From Astrocystis sublimbata (taxonomy: Eukaryota > Ascomycota > Sordariomycetes > Xylariales > Xylariaceae): a DNA stretch of 64,000 nt. Below, piece after piece: positions 55,155 to 64,000 of this stretch. Made by a program: the position numbers and the translations under genes. Below the pieces are notes generated by a model. The model was not told where the DNA came from. It saw nothing but the letters and a program-made list of their open reading frames with translations, and did no database searches. The stretch spans positions 1,054,001 through 1,118,000 of the forward strand of contig JAJNNY010000004.1 in NCBI GenBank assembly GCA_022453515.1, read 5' to 3'. The first letter of the stretch is position 1, and each line of letters begins with the position of its first letter.

Positions 55155-58100
55155 TGGGCACCCAGTCACGGTCGAGTTCCTCATCGGTTCGGTCCATATT
55201 CTTCGCAGGTAGCTAGCTCCTCGGTCGGTAGCTTATGAGGGGCGCCTGATACTGAGACGTAGCTGGATGTCGAAGGAGGGGAGTAATAATAGTACAGTAG
55301 TCTGCGCTTTTACACTGGCGGGACGAGAAACACCGGTGTAACAGATGAGCAGCAGAGTTCGAAAATTTTGAATATAGGCAGTAAGATGGTAGTAACAGGA
55401 GAGACGGGGTGTCGTGGAACGGCGGTGATGGTTATTAAGTTGATTAACATTGTCGGTGGAGAGGGTCCTCGGGCGGGAAGCACCCAAGAAGGGAGTGCAG
55501 GCTAGCGGCTGCAACGCTCATAGGCAGGTACATGGAAGGTGGGTGCGGGTGCAGCTGATTCGACGGTAGCAAGAGCGAAAAGGGTTGCGGAAAAGGGGGG
55601 TCAGCCCGCTGTAGTGTGAAGGATACTTCCGCATCGGGCAGTGATTGTGCCGTTTCCCCTGCCGCAGCTTGGTCGTCGTTAGTGTACCAAGCATTTTAGC
55701 ATTTTAGCACATTATCCTCCATCTCTCGGGCTGCCTAGGCGTCGCCCTAGGTATCTTAGCTGCTGCGATAGCCTAACAGGTACGGCTGCCCGCATGCAGC
55801 TGCTTCTAACGCTTTCTCCTGATCCAAACGATCCAAACAGGCCGATAAGGAGTAATCTCGAGCTTGACGGCAATCATGGATTCATGGCATTGCATTGCAT
55901 TACATCGCATCCAAGGTTGCATCCTCATGCCGGCCAATGCCACCATACATTGAATTACACCACCCCTGCTGTGGTTGAGACACATCCAATATTATGCATC
56001 CTGAAATCTTGCCTCTGCCCGGTTCAGTAAAGCGGTGGTCTAATTCAGTCCCTTGAGGTTGTGGACTGATATTTTCCATACATTCATCCTCTTTCCTCTT
56101 TCCTCTTTGCCGCTCCGTGGTCTCCAAACAAAAGGGGCGTACAACCACAAAGATCATGCATACGCTTCTCTCATCAGCCTCGAACGCCACCCCAGGCGAG
56201 AGTCCAAATCATCTTCCGCTACTTAGACATCTACCTACTTAGGTAGTAGTACCGACCCATCTATCCACATGTGCACCTCGCTTGTTCTCGCTACCTTAGG
56301 ACTGATAAGAGTATAAATAACTGTACCATTGCTTGGCCTTGGTAGACAATGTACAAGCATATCTGACGTCGACTAGTAAACCCTCGCTCAAGTCCAGATC
56401 AGGAACGATGATTTGATTATCAGGGGACATAGTTACGAGTTTTGGCTGTAACAACGAAACATGTTCTTTTCTTCAAGTTACTGTCCAGCAAGATCGTCCA
56501 GCCTTTGTTAATGTCGATTGGAACAACCCCTTTCTCCCTCCCAAAGTTTGGTCCCAAGATGACTGCTTTATGACGATGTAGCTAGCCCGACCCATCTCAA
56601 TTTCAGCTACAAGACAGCTTGCACCAACAGACCCGCTTATCATTCTTTAAAGGCTAATGAACGGGCGCTAGATTGATTATTCGAAGCCGGATTCCGGGTA
56701 GTTTCTAAACTACTCATCGGACTATGAACATGTAATTCAAAGGATATCTGAACGGAGAGCAGTCAAGGTGGTATGAAAAATAGATGAGACTCTTTTTCAG
56801 TACCTCGTAGTCAAAACTGAATAAAAGCAATATCCTATTAGTAATAACTATCACGTAACTAATGACCTGCTTTGGAACAAGTTCTATATAATCAATTCAC
56901 AAACAGTAGTAATTCTAGAAAGAAATGACATGGGCAGTCAAGCCACTCTGTCGAGTCTGTTACCTCAAGATATGGAGGTGACATTATGACCAGGGTTGAC
57001 CGTCATTATTGTCGGCACAGATCGCCAGTCCAATTAGTTCGTACCTCCCTCTCGGTACGCATTGCTTGTAATAGTGATGAGGGTATGATTGTCTCTATTC
57101 GTGTAATTGAGATGCGCACCGGTATCAACTATATATACTTATACAATCACCGAGGTCGCGTGCACCCGTCATACTTATTTATTGCCGCATTTGGCAGCGG
57201 ATTACACGATACCAGGGAACGTCCCAATCATCACAAAACAACAGTCTCTTATCAGGACCTGAGAAGCCCGTCAGCTTAACTCGCTCATATCGTACGTACA
57301 GACATAGCTGACCTACCTATCAAGGAACAGATGCATCATGATATCGCTTTCTTCTCCGCAGCTCCCATGTCAGTATCTCCATGAAAATGCATCATCTTTT
57401 ACACACTATATGTATGGACTCCTTGTTGCCTCCTGTCAACCCGGTCCATTGAATGCCAATGTTTCTACATCTTCATAAACGAACCTCCTAAACGTGTCAA
57501 AGTCAGTGAAAACGAATAGCAATTATCTATAGGTATACATACAGTAGTATTTAACCTATCAAGCGGATGCGATAAGACTGGCAGAGTGCTTGCTTTAATG
57601 TCAGTACCTGCTTCTTGGTAGGTACTTAACCTAGCTCCATTTGAAGCACTTAGGCCCCTACCTATGTACCTACTAGGTACCTTAGGTACCCTAATGTAGG
57701 TGCTGGGCGATAAGACTAATGGGCGTCAGCTCAGGGTATCTGGCAGTAGAAAGGGCCATTCCGCACGGGCCACCCCGACGCATAGACCTCGAACTGGCGC
57801 AGCGCTCCAATTCCAGGCTCGCCAGGCGTTACCCGTCGTCTCCAGATTCTTGTTCCATCAAATCAAAGGACCTCAGTTGCAGTGCCACAGGCAGTCTCAG
57901 CGAAACATCGGTACCAGTCACGTGATATCCGGCCAGACGTCCGCTCACCCAGGCAGAAATTTCATCGCGAATAGCTTCATCGAATAGGCGCTCACTCTGG
58001 CTCTGCATCTATCAATCAACGGTCGGACGTGTCTCGGTTGTCTTCCGTGACCCCGGATTCCCCCGTCTACACCGTCTCAGTACGTCCATCGCCGCCGTGT

Positions 58101-58227
58101 CGCGTGCAGCCCGTCCATCCCATCCCAGCGTGTCGCTAACGTGGACGCGTCCCAGATCCTGGCGCCAATCCAGCACCTGCAGCGTCGCGACGGTCCCCTC
58201 GACCACGGCCGAGGAGGATACTGGGGC
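55155..58227. other. Gene-poor 3-kb region
   Basis: No coding region supported. A decayed MITE fragment lies at about 56768-56900. CCTAGGTA-type words cluster at 55735-55755 and 57600-57700. Confidence 0.4.
56768..56900. mobile_element. Decayed MITE fragment
   Basis: The word ATGAAAAATAGATGAGACTC at 56772 matches the terminal word of the AT-rich MITEs. It is followed by an AT-rich stretch resembling the core (ATTAGTAATAACTATCACG). The right end is not recognised. Confidence 0.5.
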
Positions 58228-61200
58228 ATGAATAATTCGAGACCGACAGCCTATACGCCGCTTGAATCGCTTTTCCTCTTCCAACTCATTGGCAAATACG
58301 GCTTCATCAACAACAGCTTCGACCGCATCGCCCAGGAGCTCCACAGCAATCCTCTGGTCATAGAGCAGGACGAATACGATGCTGGCCGGCTGACCCCCGG
58401 TGCGCTCCAGCAGCTGGCCCTTCAGCTGCTTGCCGAAGAGCGGAGGCGCGAAGCCGATGCCGCCGCCGAACGGGGGGCCAATGGCCTGTCACCGACCTCC
58501 AAGAAGCGCAAGCTTCAAACTCCGCCGCTCCCCACGCTGAAGGAAGCCCACGAACACCCCGAGAAGCTCCCCATACTCGTCGATCGACTGTACGCGCGTT
58601 TCCGAGATGACCTGGTCAGGCAGATCCGCGAGGATGAGCGGCTCTTCCAAGAGAGAGAGCGCGAGGTTGATGCGATAGAACGGGGCGACTGGGATGAGAG
58701 AATCAGACAGGAACAACGCGTGGATCATCCGACTGCTAGAAATGGCGTACAACCAGAGAGGCCCAAGCCTCCAGCGACACCCACACCGACGCCAGTACCT
58801 GTGCCCATCCAGGGCCTGACACCATCGCGGACCCTAGCACCACCGCCGCCGACAGTGCCGACGTTGGCATCACCGGCACCGGCACCAGCATCAGCACCAG
58901 CACCAGCACCAGCACCAGCCATCCAGGCTCCAGTACCGGTCCGGCCTCCCTCTAAAGTACAAGAATCTACAAAGCGAGTTGAAGGTGCAACCCCCTCTAC
59001 TACTACTCCCGTCGCTCCTCCTGTGCTGCCTCAGCCACTGCATGACAGGAGGACCCTCCAGCCAAGTCCTCCTTCGGTACCAGCATCATCAACACCAATA
59101 CCGGCAACAGCATCGCATCCGACGCCTCCAATGCAGCCACCAACACAGCCACCTCTCCAGTCCCCAGTGCCATCACAAATGCAAGCACCAGTGCCGACAC
59201 CAGTACAGCCACCCTTACAACCCCCTGCGATACGCTCTACCAACGACCCACGGCAATTCGTGCTCGATGATGCACCTCCCGAGGCCACTCGTGCTCCCAA
59301 CGGCACAACACCTGTACTTCAGCATCCGCAATTGGCCCCGGGTTATGACCAACGTCCCGCTCCCACTCCGCAATTGCATACTTCAGATGGCGCTCGACAG
59401 CCCCAGCACCCTCCAAAGGCAAACAGTCCAGTGCCGGGTCAACAGGGCCAGGGCCAGACACAAGCGCCCCTAAAATGGGAACCGCCTTATCACCATCCAC
59501 CACATCAGACGCCCGTACCGTCACCTCGCCCCAATTATACACCGGGAACACCCAGACCCTCTGGTTATTCTCATGTCTCGGCTGGAACCCCTCAAGCTCC
59601 TCACCACGGACCTCATCATGTGCGTCAACACACATCTCAGTACCCAGCTCAACATGCGCCTCATCATCCGCCTCAGCATGCAGCTCCATATCCTGTTCCA
59701 CATACGATTCAGCACACACAGAACTATGCTCAAGGCAAACCAACGCCAGGGCAGACTCAGTACGCGGCCCCGAATAGCAGCGCGCCATCCTCCCCGGCGC
59801 TTCTGCCTCCTCAGAACGCAGGTCAGATTCCGCCTCCTTTCCAATCTCACCCTGCGAATGCAACACCAGATGGCGTTGGCCAACATGGCCAGCATGGCCA
59901 GCACCAGCGACCCCTCGCTACACCAGTCACTATGTCTTCTACGCCCAATGTGCCGCGGAATACATATCAGACACCAGTGTTGCCACCAGCGACAACTCCT
60001 GTTCGGCCACCTTCTGGAATGACAGCCACACATCCTGCCATGTCAACAGCTAAACCCCCGCCGCAAACACTTCAACCTCCACACTTACCCCCTTCAATCC
60101 GAAACCTCCAACAACCACCCTCTCATCCTCCTCCACCTCCATCATATCCTCATCAATTATCTGCCCCAACTACTCCATCCCAGCCTCCGCATGGCAAGGC
60201 TGTGCCACGACCTTTCGGCACTCAAAACCAACAGCGACCTAAGCCTCCAATCGGCCCCGTTTTCACTCAACAGCCCCAGCCAGCCTTTCAAACTCCAGTT
60301 TCGACACCGTATCTGCCACCAACTTCCCAGACTCGAACACCATCCTCGTTTAGTGAAGCACTGTACGCAATTACGGGCAGCGGCACCAAATGGATAACGA
60401 CGCCGACTCCATCCACACCCCGCCCCAACAATGTGGAAGCGGAAAGTTACTTTAAACTGGAAAGTCCGGCGTACGAGCTTCTCAGTCCTCCAACACAGCC
60501 AGCTCGCTTGCCCAAGCCGTCACCAGATTTAGAGAAGGATAAGAGCAAAGCGACCATGAAAACAGAAACCACTAAACCACGGGGCCGTCCATCACGAGCT
60601 ACGAATGGTGTGGAACTCGCTCCAGAAAACGTAGAGGTTTCAACTGCGCCAGATCTACCAGGTCCCAGCATTAAGAACGAGGAAGCCACGCCGCAAACGC
60701 TTCAGGAGGCTGTGGATACGGCGGCCATTCAGACACCCCAGGGTCGCACGCCGGCAACCATAATACCCCAGTCCAACAAACGCAAGCGGCAGGATAGCCC
60801 TCTGAGTCGTGGGCCCCCGACGCCCGCCACGCACGTACTCTGGACCCGTGCATTTCACAAGATCAGTATGACTGCTCTTGATCAGATCATCGGGCACCGC
60901 TACGCCAACATGTTCGCCAACCCTATCAAGCCCAAAGTCGCGCCAGGCTACTACGACATCATCCTACGACCACAAGATCTAAAAGGTATACAGAAAGCCA
61001 TCACAGCAGGCTCGAAGGCGGCCGCCGCCACCGTGGCCACCATGTCGGACGTCGACTCCAACTCGCCTGCCGTGTGGCTTCCCATCTCGATAGACCTCGT
61101 GCCGCCTCGCGGCATCATCAACATCGCGCAGCTGGAGAGAGAACTGATCCACATGTTCGCCAACGCCATCATGTACAATCCGGACCCGCTGCGGGGTCTC

Positions 61201-61506
61201 GGCCCTTCCTTCCTCAGACGCTACCAGTCGGAAGAGGGCGAGGACATGCGCGGGTACGAGTTCGACGAGAATGGCGTCGTCAAGGAGACGAGGAACATGT
61301 TCGCCGAGGTGGAGAAGCTGCTCGGGGACCTGCGTAACGAGGTCGTCCCCCGAGCCCAAGCCGCCATCGGCTCGGGCAGTCGCAGTGTCAGTGCCGCAAT
61401 TGGCGAGTCGATGAATCATAGTGCTATGCATATCACAACTGCGGCGGACGACGAGGGCGGCGATGAGACGACGGGTGATTCGAAGCGCCGCAGGATCCGC
61501 GGCTAG
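58228..61506 (+). CDS. Bromodomain protein, BRD8/Bdc1-like (NuA4 subunit)
   Basis: A single exon of 1092 aa from the first in-frame ATG (58228). The frame is open further upstream without an ATG. The N-terminus (MNNSRPTAYTPLESLFLFQL, IGKYGFINNSFDRIAQEL) resembles the Myb-like start of BRD8-type proteins, followed by a charged coiled coil (RDDLVRQIREDERLFQERER). A very long Pro/Gln/His-rich linker (about 190-830) includes an Ala-Pro dipeptide run near 58868-58920. The C-terminal bromodomain (about 869-1010) has ALDQIIGHRYANMFANPIKP, APGYYDIILRPQDLKGIQKA and LERELIHMFANAIMYNPDPL with the acetyl-lysine Asn in YN. The tail is basic (SKRRRIRG). BRD8 and fission-yeast Bdc1 belong to the NuA4 histone acetyltransferase. 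Confidence 0.88.
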   Translation: MNNSRPTAYTPLESLFLFQLIGKYGFINNSFDRIAQELHSNPLVIEQDEYDAGRLTPGALQQLALQLLAEERRREADAAAERGANGLSPTSKKRKLQTPPLPTLKEAHEHPEKLPILVDRLYARFRDDLVRQIREDERLFQEREREVDAIERGDWDERIRQEQRVDHPTARNGVQPERPKPPATPTPTPVPVPIQGLTPSRTLAPPPPTVPTLASPAPAPASAPAPAPAPAIQAPVPVRPPSKVQESTKRVEGATPSTTTPVAPPVLPQPLHDRRTLQPSPPSVPASSTPIPATASHPTPPMQPPTQPPLQSPVPSQMQAPVPTPVQPPLQPPAIRSTNDPRQFVLDDAPPEATRAPNGTTPVLQHPQLAPGYDQRPAPTPQLHTSDGARQPQHPPKANSPVPGQQGQGQTQAPLKWEPPYHHPPHQTPVPSPRPNYTPGTPRPSGYSHVSAGTPQAPHHGPHHVRQHTSQYPAQHAPHHPPQHAAPYPVPHTIQHTQNYAQGKPTPGQTQYAAPNSSAPSSPALLPPQNAGQIPPPFQSHPANATPDGVGQHGQHGQHQRPLATPVTMSSTPNVPRNTYQTPVLPPATTPVRPPSGMTATHPAMSTAKPPPQTLQPPHLPPSIRNLQQPPSHPPPPPSYPHQLSAPTTPSQPPHGKAVPRPFGTQNQQRPKPPIGPVFTQQPQPAFQTPVSTPYLPPTSQTRTPSSFSEALYAITGSGTKWITTPTPSTPRPNNVEAESYFKLESPAYELLSPPTQPARLPKPSPDLEKDKSKATMKTETTKPRGRPSRATNGVELAPENVEVSTAPDLPGPSIKNEEATPQTLQEAVDTAAIQTPQGRTPATIIPQSNKRKRQDSPLSRGPPTPATHVLWTRAFHKISMTALDQIIGHRYANMFANPIKPKVAPGYYDIILRPQDLKGIQKAITAGSKAAAATVATMSDVDSNSPAVWLPISIDLVPPRGIINIAQLERELIHMFANAIMYNPDPLRGLGPSFLRRYQSEEGEDMRGYEFDENGVVKETRNMFAEVEKLLGDLRNEVVPRAQAAIGSGSRSVSAAIGESMNHSAMHITTAADDEGGDETTGDSKRRRIRG

Positions 61507-61896
61507 GGACCATGAAAAAGAGTCTTTGTCGCAAGCTCAGTCAGTCAGTCGACTGCTTCTTGTAGGGAGGAAGTTGTCTGTCAACTTTGCCTACTATCGC
61601 TTCTCTTCTCTTCTCATAGCGAATCTCTAGGCAAAGCTTGAGAATGAAGTCGTGTAGGATGAGTACAGTAGGTACCGACCCAAGATGTCCAATACCTCAT
61701 GTACATAGGTAGCAGAGCAATTGACTCTAATGTATATTTTCACACACAAGAAACTTTCTGACTGATACCCATACGGTATGTGATGATGATGCTGATACAG
61801 ATGCTGATGCTCGTGCAGATGCGGATGCGGATATCCTAAATGATTGTGACGGCGCATGTCTTATTGGGATAGTTAGCGTTAGTTATAGTCGGTCAA
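61507..61896. other. Intergenic, no gene seen
   Basis: 3' flank of the bromodomain gene, with a CATCAGCATC-like GATGCN repeat at about 61780-61835. Confidence 0.45.
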
Positions 61897-62078
61897 GGGG
61901 GAGTTACATTAAGTGTCCGGGTCCGAGGTGCCACATAAAATAGATGAGATATTTCCAACCAGGTTCTTGGTAGTTTATATAATGCTTATTGTATATTATT
62001 ACCTAGTTATACGGTAGTTATTTAAATATAGCTTATTAATTATACAATAGTTATTTTACTGTTAAAGGAACATTACTA
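61897..62078. mobile_element. AT-rich MITE, third copy of left-end subfamily
   Basis: It begins GGGGGAGTTACATTAAGTGT, then CCGGGTCCGAGGTGCCACAT, AAAATAGATGAGATATTTCC and the core ATTACCTAGTTATACGGTAG. The orientation is the same as the copies at 30296 and 32172. The right end with GGACACTTAA is missing. Confidence 0.72.
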
Positions 62079-62337
62079 GTTTACTGATCCTACTGTGTGA
62101 GGGTAGCGATGGGCAACAAGCTTATCCACTCTGTTTCACCGGATTGATTGCGTGGCAGTCAGCCAATTATCTTCACCAAGATTTCATTGTGCGAAGCTAT
62201 TTAAGCAATTGGCTACATTCAGTCGATGTGCTTCTTGTCGAATCATCTCTTACGAGACGACGTGATTCCAACACAAGACAGCCATCCCATCACCTACTTC
62301 TATCTTCAACTACGTACATGAGCTCAACATGAGTGCA

Positions 62338-63918
62338 TCAGATCTTGACTCTGTTCAAGCCGAAGCTCTTCTTGCCAACCTCGGCATATCGAGGCTTGCT
62401 CTTTTTGGCGTTACTGATGTTCAATGGCTTGTCTGCGGCGCCAAAGCGCTTTCCCTTGATGTCGAAGACAAAGAATCCACTCTTCAGGAAGATATCACCG
62501 AAGATACCGTCAACCCCACTGAGGGACGGGCTGGCCTGTAGACCAGCAAAGCACATCTTCTTGGTGGTATGAGCGTAGATGATGTACTCGCCAGGGACAG
62601 CGCCTCTAACAACGTTGCCGGCCTTGTCAGATAACTCCCACAGGAAGTCGGGAAGCTCAGCATCGCACGGGACCACGTAGCCAAAATCACTCATCGAGTA
62701 ATTGGCACCCGGCACCTTGGAGAAGTAGGTATCAACAGAGGCCTGGGGTGCAAAGAGGAGAGTTGTTCCAGTGTCTACGATGACGTCCTTGGGGCGAAGG
62801 AAAGAATATGTGAGGTTGTCGCCGCTGATCCCAAATGCTGTGTTCTGAACGCCCCAGAAACCAACCGAGGTGTTAACACTCGTGTAGGCAATATCCGAAT
62901 CGTAAAGACTTTCATCAATGTAGCCAAAGTTGAAGGAGCCTTCGCTGCTGTTGTGTCGGAAGTCGACAGTGAACAAGGGCTGGTCGAGAACCTCGGGAAG
63001 GAATTCGATGAGAGACTTCTGCGGTGGAACTGTCTGCTTGAGATCGGGCCAGCCCAGGCCGACAAGTCCCGACATGTAACTAGTGGAAGTGAACATGTCG
63101 GACACAGACTTGGCAGACTCAATGGTCATCTTCGGTATGCTCATATTCCCAAGATGCAACGTGTCCGTATAGCACGAGCCAGACGATGTTGACCAATCTC
63201 CGTATATCACAGACCAACTACAGCCTGAAATCAACTCCGCAGTGATGGACTTGTTTGGATTCCATAGTTTCTGTCCGTTTACTTCACTTGGTTCTGTTTC
63301 AGTCGTAAAGAACCAGCTGTGACTTGTGTGAGCATCTTACTGATTTGCTTCCGTTCTAAACATTGGGCTTGGGACGCATGTAACAACAATGAAAGTGGAG
63401 TGGCAACGAAGTTGATGGGAATATTAACGCCATGACAGGGTCTCCGCTTACCTGTCAGTTGAACCAGTATCTAAATCCACGTGCAACTCTTGTGGCGGAT
63501 TGCCTATGCTGATGGGAGCAAGCCACAGGAGATCTCCATCCTTTGACTCTGATGGGACATTGCCAATGCCACCTTGAATACTGTCAATGAAGATTCAAAC
63601 AGAAGACGAGAAGTCATGAGGATGGAATGTAGACTGACTACCATTGTTCGCTGCCGCCGCTAGGATAGCTGTCTTCACATGATGGTTGTCGACGACCTCC
63701 TGTAGGCCTTCAGGAATCTCAAGGTTGAACTTCTTCAGAGTTCGAAGAACCTCAGAAGGCCCGTGGCGAGGTCTATCGGCGTCATGAACAAGCGGGGCAG
63801 AAAAGGTGTTGCCTGCATTGACATTGACGTCGACATCGTGGGTGACTGGGGAGGCAGAGATGGAGACAAGGAAGGCGAAGAAAAAGACCACAAGGGCCAC
63901 AGGGCTGAAGCTTCTCAT
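62338..63918 (-). CDS. Secreted pepsin-like aspartic protease
   Basis: Three exons on the minus strand, 63918..63642, 63572..63452 and 63316..62338, encode 458 aa. Donors are GTAGTC and GTAAGC. The first acceptor is TTCAAG at 63573, because the nearer GACAG would break the frame. Signal peptide: MRSFSPVALVVFFFAFLVSI plus SA. A propeptide with FNLEIPEGLQEVVDNHH follows. The catalytic motifs are DTGSTDSWFF (Asp127) and VDTGTTLLFAP (Asp314), with the flap-region Tyr in SVIYGDWSTSSG, all typical of peptidase family A1. The second-lobe motif SGVDGIFGDIFLKSGFFVFD is also present. The C-terminus is short and has no clear GPI signal, so the enzyme is probably secreted and self-activated at acid pH. 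Confidence 0.93.
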
Positions 63919-64000
63919 TTTGTATAATGAGGTGTTGACTTCAAAACATGAAGTCTACCGAAGTAAAGGAAGAAGCAGAAAAATGACAAGAATGCTAAGA

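Noticed and set aside
62329..62572. Plus-strand frames overlapping the protease 3' end
   Set aside because: They are antisense shadows of a clear aspartic protease coding sequence.
1..64000. tRNA, rRNA, CRISPR or biosynthetic gene cluster
   Set aside because: I saw no convincing B-box/cloverleaf, no regularly spaced repeats, and no PKS, NRPS or terpene core. GGTTCGA matches fall in coding sequence or MITEs. A tRNA scan could still find something I missed.

Overview
The window reads as nuclear DNA of a filamentous ascomycete (Pezizomycotina, most likely Sordariomycetes). The evidence is many short introns with GTRNGT donors, CTAAC-type branch sites and YAG acceptors, fungal-specific families (Rrn6, Coa1, a DUF1763-type LYR protein), a RIP-degraded pogo/Fot1 transposon, and intergenic DNA full of CCTAGGTA / TAGGTAGG words. 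All gene models were built by hand from splice signals, frame arithmetic and family conservation. No alignment or database search was run.

Layout. 1-1836 is an essentially perfect giant palindrome whose axis lies in an AT-rich miniature transposon. 2.3-15.7 kb holds a small secreted protein, MOB1, a mitochondrial carrier, a LYR/DUF1763-like protein, a CHY-RING ubiquitin ligase, MZT1 and SPC25. 16.2-19.3 kb encodes Rrn6. 19.3-21.7 kb is a nested transposon island: a RIP-degraded pogo element with TA target duplications and a 204-bp solo LTR with 5-bp duplications, both inside an AT-rich MITE. A kinase-like gene follows whose 5' coding end contains a perfect 23-bp inverted repeat related to the MITE ends. 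23.7-34.5 kb is a housekeeping block: CCDC25/Jlp2, PITH protein, 2-isopropylmalate synthase, mitochondrial uL3, COA1 and ribosomal uL24/L26. 36.3-39.1 kb encodes a long disordered protein with an N-terminal eIF4E-binding-type motif. 39.2-43.8 kb is gene-poor. 43.8-55.2 kb has a secreted DapA-family protein, a Golgi-type membrane protein, an AT-hook protein and a small coiled-coil protein. 58.2-61.5 kb encodes a BRD8/Bdc1-type bromodomain protein, and 62.3-63.9 kb a secreted pepsin-like protease.

The genes do not form one pathway or a biosynthetic cluster. Functional echoes are mitotic (MOB1, MZT1, SPC25), mitochondrial (carrier, LYR protein, uL3m, COA1) and translational (uL24, uL3m, the eIF4E-binding candidate, leuA). 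The most unusual observations are the edge palindrome, a predicted one-nucleotide exon in the CCDC25 gene, MITE-related inverted repeats inside a kinase-like coding sequence, a 344-bp TIR element 71 bp upstream of the COA1 start, and a DapA-family protein with a signal peptide whose last exon does not join in frame.
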